DNA of 64,000 nucleotides from positions 1 to 64,000 of the forward strand of contig JACESI010000008.1 of NCBI GenBank assembly GCA_013911885.1, in the 5' to 3' direction. The notes beneath the pieces are model-generated. The model searched no databases. It saw only the letters and a list, made by a program, of their open reading frames with translations, and had not been told where the DNA came from. The translations under genes and the position numbers were made by a program. Below, piece after piece: positions 60,718 to 64,000 of the stretch (position 1 is its first letter; every line of letters starts with the position of its first letter). The stretch is from Hyphomicrobiales bacterium. Its GTDB lineage: Bacteria > Pseudomonadota > Alphaproteobacteria > Rhizobiales > JACESI01.

Positions 60718-61758
60718 TCAGCGCGCGAATTCGGAGAAATCGAGCACACCGATGGTGCCCCGGTCTGTGCCGAAGGCGAGCGCCTTGCCCTTTTCTGCCC
60801 AGGCAAGCGTCGTGACCGCGCTTTCAAGGCCGAGCGTGCAGGGAAGAAGAGCGCCATCACGCCGGGCGAGGACAACTTTTCCGTTGGCGGTGCCGACGGC
60901 GATGACATCGGCCTTTGGGTGCCAGGCAACGGCAAGGATGAGATCACCCGCCTGAAGCGGAATTTGCTCGGCGGTTTTACCGATCGGCCCATCCTTTGCG
61001 CTGAACGGCCAGATGATGATCCCATCCGCGCCGGCGGTTGCGAGGTGATTGCCCTTCGGATCGAAGCTGATGGATTTGATACGGCTCGGATAGCCGCCCA
61101 TCTGGCCATGTTTGCGCTGGTCGGTACTCCAGACATGAAGAGCGTTTTCGTGCATCGTGGTCACGAGAAAATCGCCGCGCGGGCTGAATGCGATGAGATG
61201 ATGCGCGCCCTTCCATTCGTAGTCGTCGGGCGCTTGCCTGTCGGTTCCGACCCAGTAAACGCTTGCGCCATTGTTGCGGCTTATAGCGAGCTTGCGGCCT
61301 TTTGGCGAAAAATCAAGACCGCCAACGGCACTGGAAGCGCGGTATTGCTTGGGTTCTTCACCGGGCAAAAGCACCACGATGCGGCGACCGTCGGCGACCG
61401 CTATCCCGCCCCATTCTGCGGCGGCGATCTGGTCGAAAAAGCGGCCGGGCCGATCAAGAAAAACGGCGGTCGCACTGTTCGGAAGCGTTGAGATCACCCT
61501 GCCGTCATCGCCTGCCGTCAAAACGGCACCGTCAAGGCCGGTGGCTGCAAGGCATGCGCCGTTATGCACCTGCGGGCGCGCTTTCTCGCCCGTCACATCC
61601 GCGAAAAGGACAGTGCCATCGCCGAGAGCGAAGGCGCAGTGATCGCCGCACCAGACCGCTTTGGTCGCGTGGGCACCAGCGGCCTTTTGCCAGCCGAGGG
61701 TATCGATCAGCGGTGTTTCGCTTCCCCAGTTCATGGTCGAGTTCATGGTCGCTGCCAT
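60718..61758 (-). CDS. WD40-repeat protein
   Basis: A 346-residue beta-propeller-like protein with about seven degenerate WD-type blades (KAVWCGDHCAFALGDGTVLFAD, GGLDFSPKGRKLAISRNNGASVYWV, KSISFDPKGNHLATAGADGIIIWPF, TTLAWAEKGKALAFGTDRGTIGVLDF). Its place after CobW on the same strand is common in alphaproteobacteria, and the pair may be functionally linked. The start is uncertain among ATG at 61758, 61746 and 61734; I give the first. Role unknown. Confidence 0.82.
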   Translation of the reverse strand: MAATMNSTMNWGSETPLIDTLGWQKAAGAHATKAVWCGDHCAFALGDGTVLFADVTGEKARPQVHNGACLAATGLDGAVLTAGDDGRVISTLPNSATAVFLDRPGRFFDQIAAAEWGGIAVADGRRIVVLLPGEEPKQYRASSAVGGLDFSPKGRKLAISRNNGASVYWVGTDRQAPDDYEWKGAHHLIAFSPRGDFLVTTMHENALHVWSTDQRKHGQMGGYPSRIKSISFDPKGNHLATAGADGIIIWPFSAKDGPIGKTAEQIPLQAGDLILAVAWHPKADVIAVGTANGKVVLARRDGALLPCTLGLESAVTTLAWAEKGKALAFGTDRGTIGVLDFSEFAR

Positions 61759-61765
61759 CGGAACG

Positions 61766-62821
61766 TCAGGCGAGGCAGGCTTTGAAGCCTGCTTCCAGCG
61801 TGTCTTTCGGCAAATTGCGCCCGATGAAGACCAGCCGGCTCTCGCGCTTTTCGTCATCCCGCCAGGGACGCTGGCTGTCGCCTTCGATCATCATGTGGAC
61901 GCCCTGCAAAACATAGCGCTCCGGATCGTCCTTGAAGGAGAGGATGCCTTTGGTCCGCAGGATGTCCTGTCCCATCGTATCGACGACCCGACCGATCCAG
62001 GCGAAAAACACCTGAGGGTTGAGATCCTGATCAGTCCGGAAGGAAAGACTGCCCATTTCCTCGTCGTGATAATGCTTGTGGTGGTGATGCGCGTGATCAT
62101 GGCCATGGTGATCATGCCCGTGGAGATCATGGTCTGATTCAAGAAAATCCGGCTCCAGCGTCAGGATACGGTCGAGATCGAAGGCGCCGCGGTCCAGCAC
62201 GTCGGCAATTGCAATGGCGCTCTGCACCGTGCGGTGCAGTCGGGCATAGGGATTGATCGCGCGGATGCGTGCTTCAACTTCGCTGATTTCCTCCTCTGAC
62301 AGGAGGTCCGTCTTGTTCACCAGAATGACGTCGGCAAAGGCGATCTGTTCCTTGGCTTCCGGCGCATCTGCGAGCCGGGCGAGAAGGTGTTTGGCATCAG
62401 TAACCGTTACGACGGAATCAAGCCGGGTTTTCTCGCGCACATCCTCATCCATGAAAAATGTCTGCGCCACCGGGCCAGGATCGGCAAGGCCGGTGGTCTC
62501 GATCAGGATGGCATCGAAGCGGCCTGCCCGCTTCATCAGGCCGTTAACGATCCGGATCAGGTCGCCGCGCACGGTGCAGCACAGACAGCCATTGTTCATT
62601 TCGAAGATTTCCTCGTCGGTATCAATGACGAGGTCGTTGTCGATGCCGATCTCACCGAATTCGTTCACGATGACCGCGAATTTCCGGCCATGATCCTCGC
62701 TCAGAATGCGGTTGAGGAGCGTCGTCTTGCCTGCGCCCAGATAGCCCGTGAGAATGGTAACCGGGACTTTTGCCGCAGCCTCTATCAGGGGGGTGGCTTT
62801 ATGGGATTCGGCTTTGGTCAT
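61766..62821 (-). CDS. CobW/COG0523 metal-handling GTPase
   Basis: A 351-residue G3E GTPase. It has Walker A GYLGAGKTTLLNRIL, the metal-binding CLCC motif (NNGCLCCTVRGDL), IETTGLADPGPVAQTFF, NKTDLL (guanine specificity), and a histidine-rich stretch near residues 225-250. Such proteins insert or buffer zinc, cobalt or related metals. The WD40 gene follows after seven bases. No Zur-type box was recognised upstream, so its metal is unknown. Confidence 0.93.
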   Translation of the reverse strand: MTKAESHKATPLIEAAAKVPVTILTGYLGAGKTTLLNRILSEDHGRKFAVIVNEFGEIGIDNDLVIDTDEEIFEMNNGCLCCTVRGDLIRIVNGLMKRAGRFDAILIETTGLADPGPVAQTFFMDEDVREKTRLDSVVTVTDAKHLLARLADAPEAKEQIAFADVILVNKTDLLSEEEISEVEARIRAINPYARLHRTVQSAIAIADVLDRGAFDLDRILTLEPDFLESDHDLHGHDHHGHDHAHHHHKHYHDEEMGSLSFRTDQDLNPQVFFAWIGRVVDTMGQDILRTKGILSFKDDPERYVLQGVHMMIEGDSQRPWRDDEKRESRLVFIGRNLPKDTLEAGFKACLA

Positions 62822-63015
62822 GGCTTTCGTTCCGCTTGGGTTCTGCTTGAGTTACGGCGCTTGATGGTTCGTCGATCATATGGCGCGGCTGTCGCGAAAA
62901 CGCAATCGCGAATGGCGCGCCATCACCCTCCGGCTGCGCACAGGCCCATCAACGTCTTTCCAATGCCATCAAAAGTTGGTTAGGTTGAGGGCGGCAATCT
63001 TTTGGAGGAGATGAA

Positions 63016-64000
63016 ATGGCTTTGATGGATCGCGCTGAATGGCGTCATTTTCAGGGAATTGCGCGCCGTTTCGTGGTCGCGCTCCTGTTTCTTGTCACTC
63101 ATCACCTGCCTGCCCATGCGGATGTCGGCGCGCGGCTTCAGGATCTTCTCACGCGGGATGCGGTTCAGATCTTCGGCGTTGCCTACACGCCCGAACCCCT
63201 CAGGGAAGCTTATGCGGCGCGCGGTTATGCGCCGGTCTTTGTTGATGAAACCGGACCGGTCAAGCGGGCGATGGAACTCATCCGCGTGCTTTCCGAATCG
63301 AGCGGTGACGGACTGGTGCCGCAGGATTATCTCGGCAACCTGCCTGAAAACTGGATGGATGCGGATCCGGCAGAGATCGAATTCGCGCTTAGTGATGCGT
63401 TCCGCCGTTATGGCCGTGATATCAGTGGCGGGCGGACGACGGCTGCCATCAGCGAACCGGATATCGTGATCGGGCGGAAAACCTTCGATCTCGGCTTCTG
63501 GCTGGAGCGGGCGGCAATTGTGGGGCCGGAAGCGATCGTCGCCGAACTGCGTCCGCGCCACCAGCAATATGACCGTCTTCGGCACATGCTTTTAGGCTAC
63601 CGTGCGCTTGCGGCGCGTGGTGGCTGGCCGGTTATCTCGGCAGGCGCGACACTGAAACCCGATATGGTGGACCCGCGTGTTGCGGAACTGCGGGCGAATA
63701 TGTCGGCGCGCGGCTATAATGGCCTGAATGATACCCCCGATGCCACGGTCTATGATGCAGCGGTCGCGAGAGCCGTATCGCATTTTCAGGAACGAAATGG
63801 CCTTGAGAATGACGCGGTTGTCGGTCCGCAGTCGCTTGCTGCCCTGAATATGCCGGCCGAGGAACGCGTCAACCAGATCGTCGTCAATATGGAACGCTGG
63901 CGCTGGCTCGCACCAGATCTCGGGGGGCGGCATATTCTCGTCAATCAGGCGAATTTCAAATTGCAGCTTGTCGAGAACGGAAAGATTGTGGATGAGCGGC
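63016..64000 (+). CDS. L,D-transpeptidase (YcbB-like), 3' end cut by window
   Basis: Start of a periplasmic peptidoglycan cross-linking enzyme. The first 328 codons show a signal peptide (RRFVVALLFLVTHHLPAHAD), the N-terminal scaffold domain (VFVDETGPVKRAMELIRVLSES, GDGLVPQDYLG), and a peptidoglycan-binding helix bundle (AVARAVSHFQERNGLENDAVVGPQSLAALNMPAEERVNQIVVNMERWRWLAPDLGGRHILVN covers the region). The YkuD catalytic cysteine lies beyond the window edge. ATG 63016 has GGAGGAG five bases upstream. The protein resembles YcbB/LdtD in length and order. Confidence 0.92.
   Translation, partial: MALMDRAEWRHFQGIARRFVVALLFLVTHHLPAHADVGARLQDLLTRDAVQIFGVAYTPEPLREAYAARGYAPVFVDETGPVKRAMELIRVLSESSGDGLVPQDYLGNLPENWMDADPAEIEFALSDAFRRYGRDISGGRTTAAISEPDIVIGRKTFDLGFWLERAAIVGPEAIVAELRPRHQQYDRLRHMLLGYRALAARGGWPVISAGATLKPDMVDPRVAELRANMSARGYNGLNDTPDATVYDAAVARAVSHFQERNGLENDAVVGPQSLAALNMPAEERVNQIVVNMERWRWLAPDLGGRHILVNQANFKLQLVENGKIVDER

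Noticed and set aside
1..64000. CRISPR array or complete insertion sequence
   Set aside because: No regularly spaced repeats, cas genes or transposase gene were seen.

Overview
The window is a piece of an alphaproteobacterial chromosome. The best evidence is the conserved block DUF2948 - hisD - UPF0262 - small phosphatase - infA - maf - yacG - tRNA-Phe at 21.5-25.9 kb, an order I know from Hyphomicrobiales-like alphaproteobacteria. I cannot name a genus. Base composition is patchy: about 1-12.3 kb and 19.1-21.3 kb look clearly GC-richer than the core, and the restriction-modification pair at 15.2-16.8 kb looks clearly AT-richer. These are impressions by eye, not computed values.

Region 1 (1-12.3 kb) is the right end of a conjugative element. 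It starts with the tail of a type IV secretion operon (trbG, trbI, DUF2274), continues with small-molecule resistance and detoxification cargo and its regulators (TetR/GST, a DJ-1/PfpI pseudogene, LysR, MarR/MFS, LysR/NmrA/methyltransferase), and ends at tRNA-Arg(CCG). A truncated second tRNA-Arg lies just outside.

Region 2 (12.6-21.6 kb) is an accessory belt: chromate resistance (a rhodanese-ChrB protein and ChrA), a BglII-family restriction enzyme convergent with an MT-A70 adenine methyltransferase, isocitrate lyase, and a GC-rich AraC/AhpD-like insert that ends at tRNA-Phe.

Region 3 (21.7-31.4 kb) is core housekeeping: yacG, maf, infA, a small phosphatase, UPF0262, hisD, DUF2948, an ABC exporter, cytochrome b561 with cytochrome c', cspA and a RecD-like helicase.

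Region 4 (31.4-60.6 kb) is a large exopolysaccharide locus. It holds a six-SLBB export protein, a BY-kinase-like ATPase lacking the Walker lysine, a GT2/sugar-phosphate transferase fusion, several glycosyltransferases, Wzx, Wzy, a Wzz-like protein, an acyltransferase and a probable periplasmic glycoside hydrolase. It also carries its own regulators: a hybrid histidine kinase with an Hpt domain, a sigma-54-dependent response regulator (GAFTGA intact), a STAS protein, a HATPase-REC-SpoIIE protein and a GntR regulator. Three -24/-12 sigma-54 promoters head the main transcription units. Two of them diverge from one intergenic region that holds a pair of TTGC-N5-GCAA dyads at enhancer distance from both. 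The simplest reading is a polysaccharide system switched on by its own kinase/sigma-54 activator and trimmed by partner switching.

Region 5 (60.7-64 kb) has a WD40 protein, a CobW-type metal GTPase and an L,D-transpeptidase cut by the window edge.
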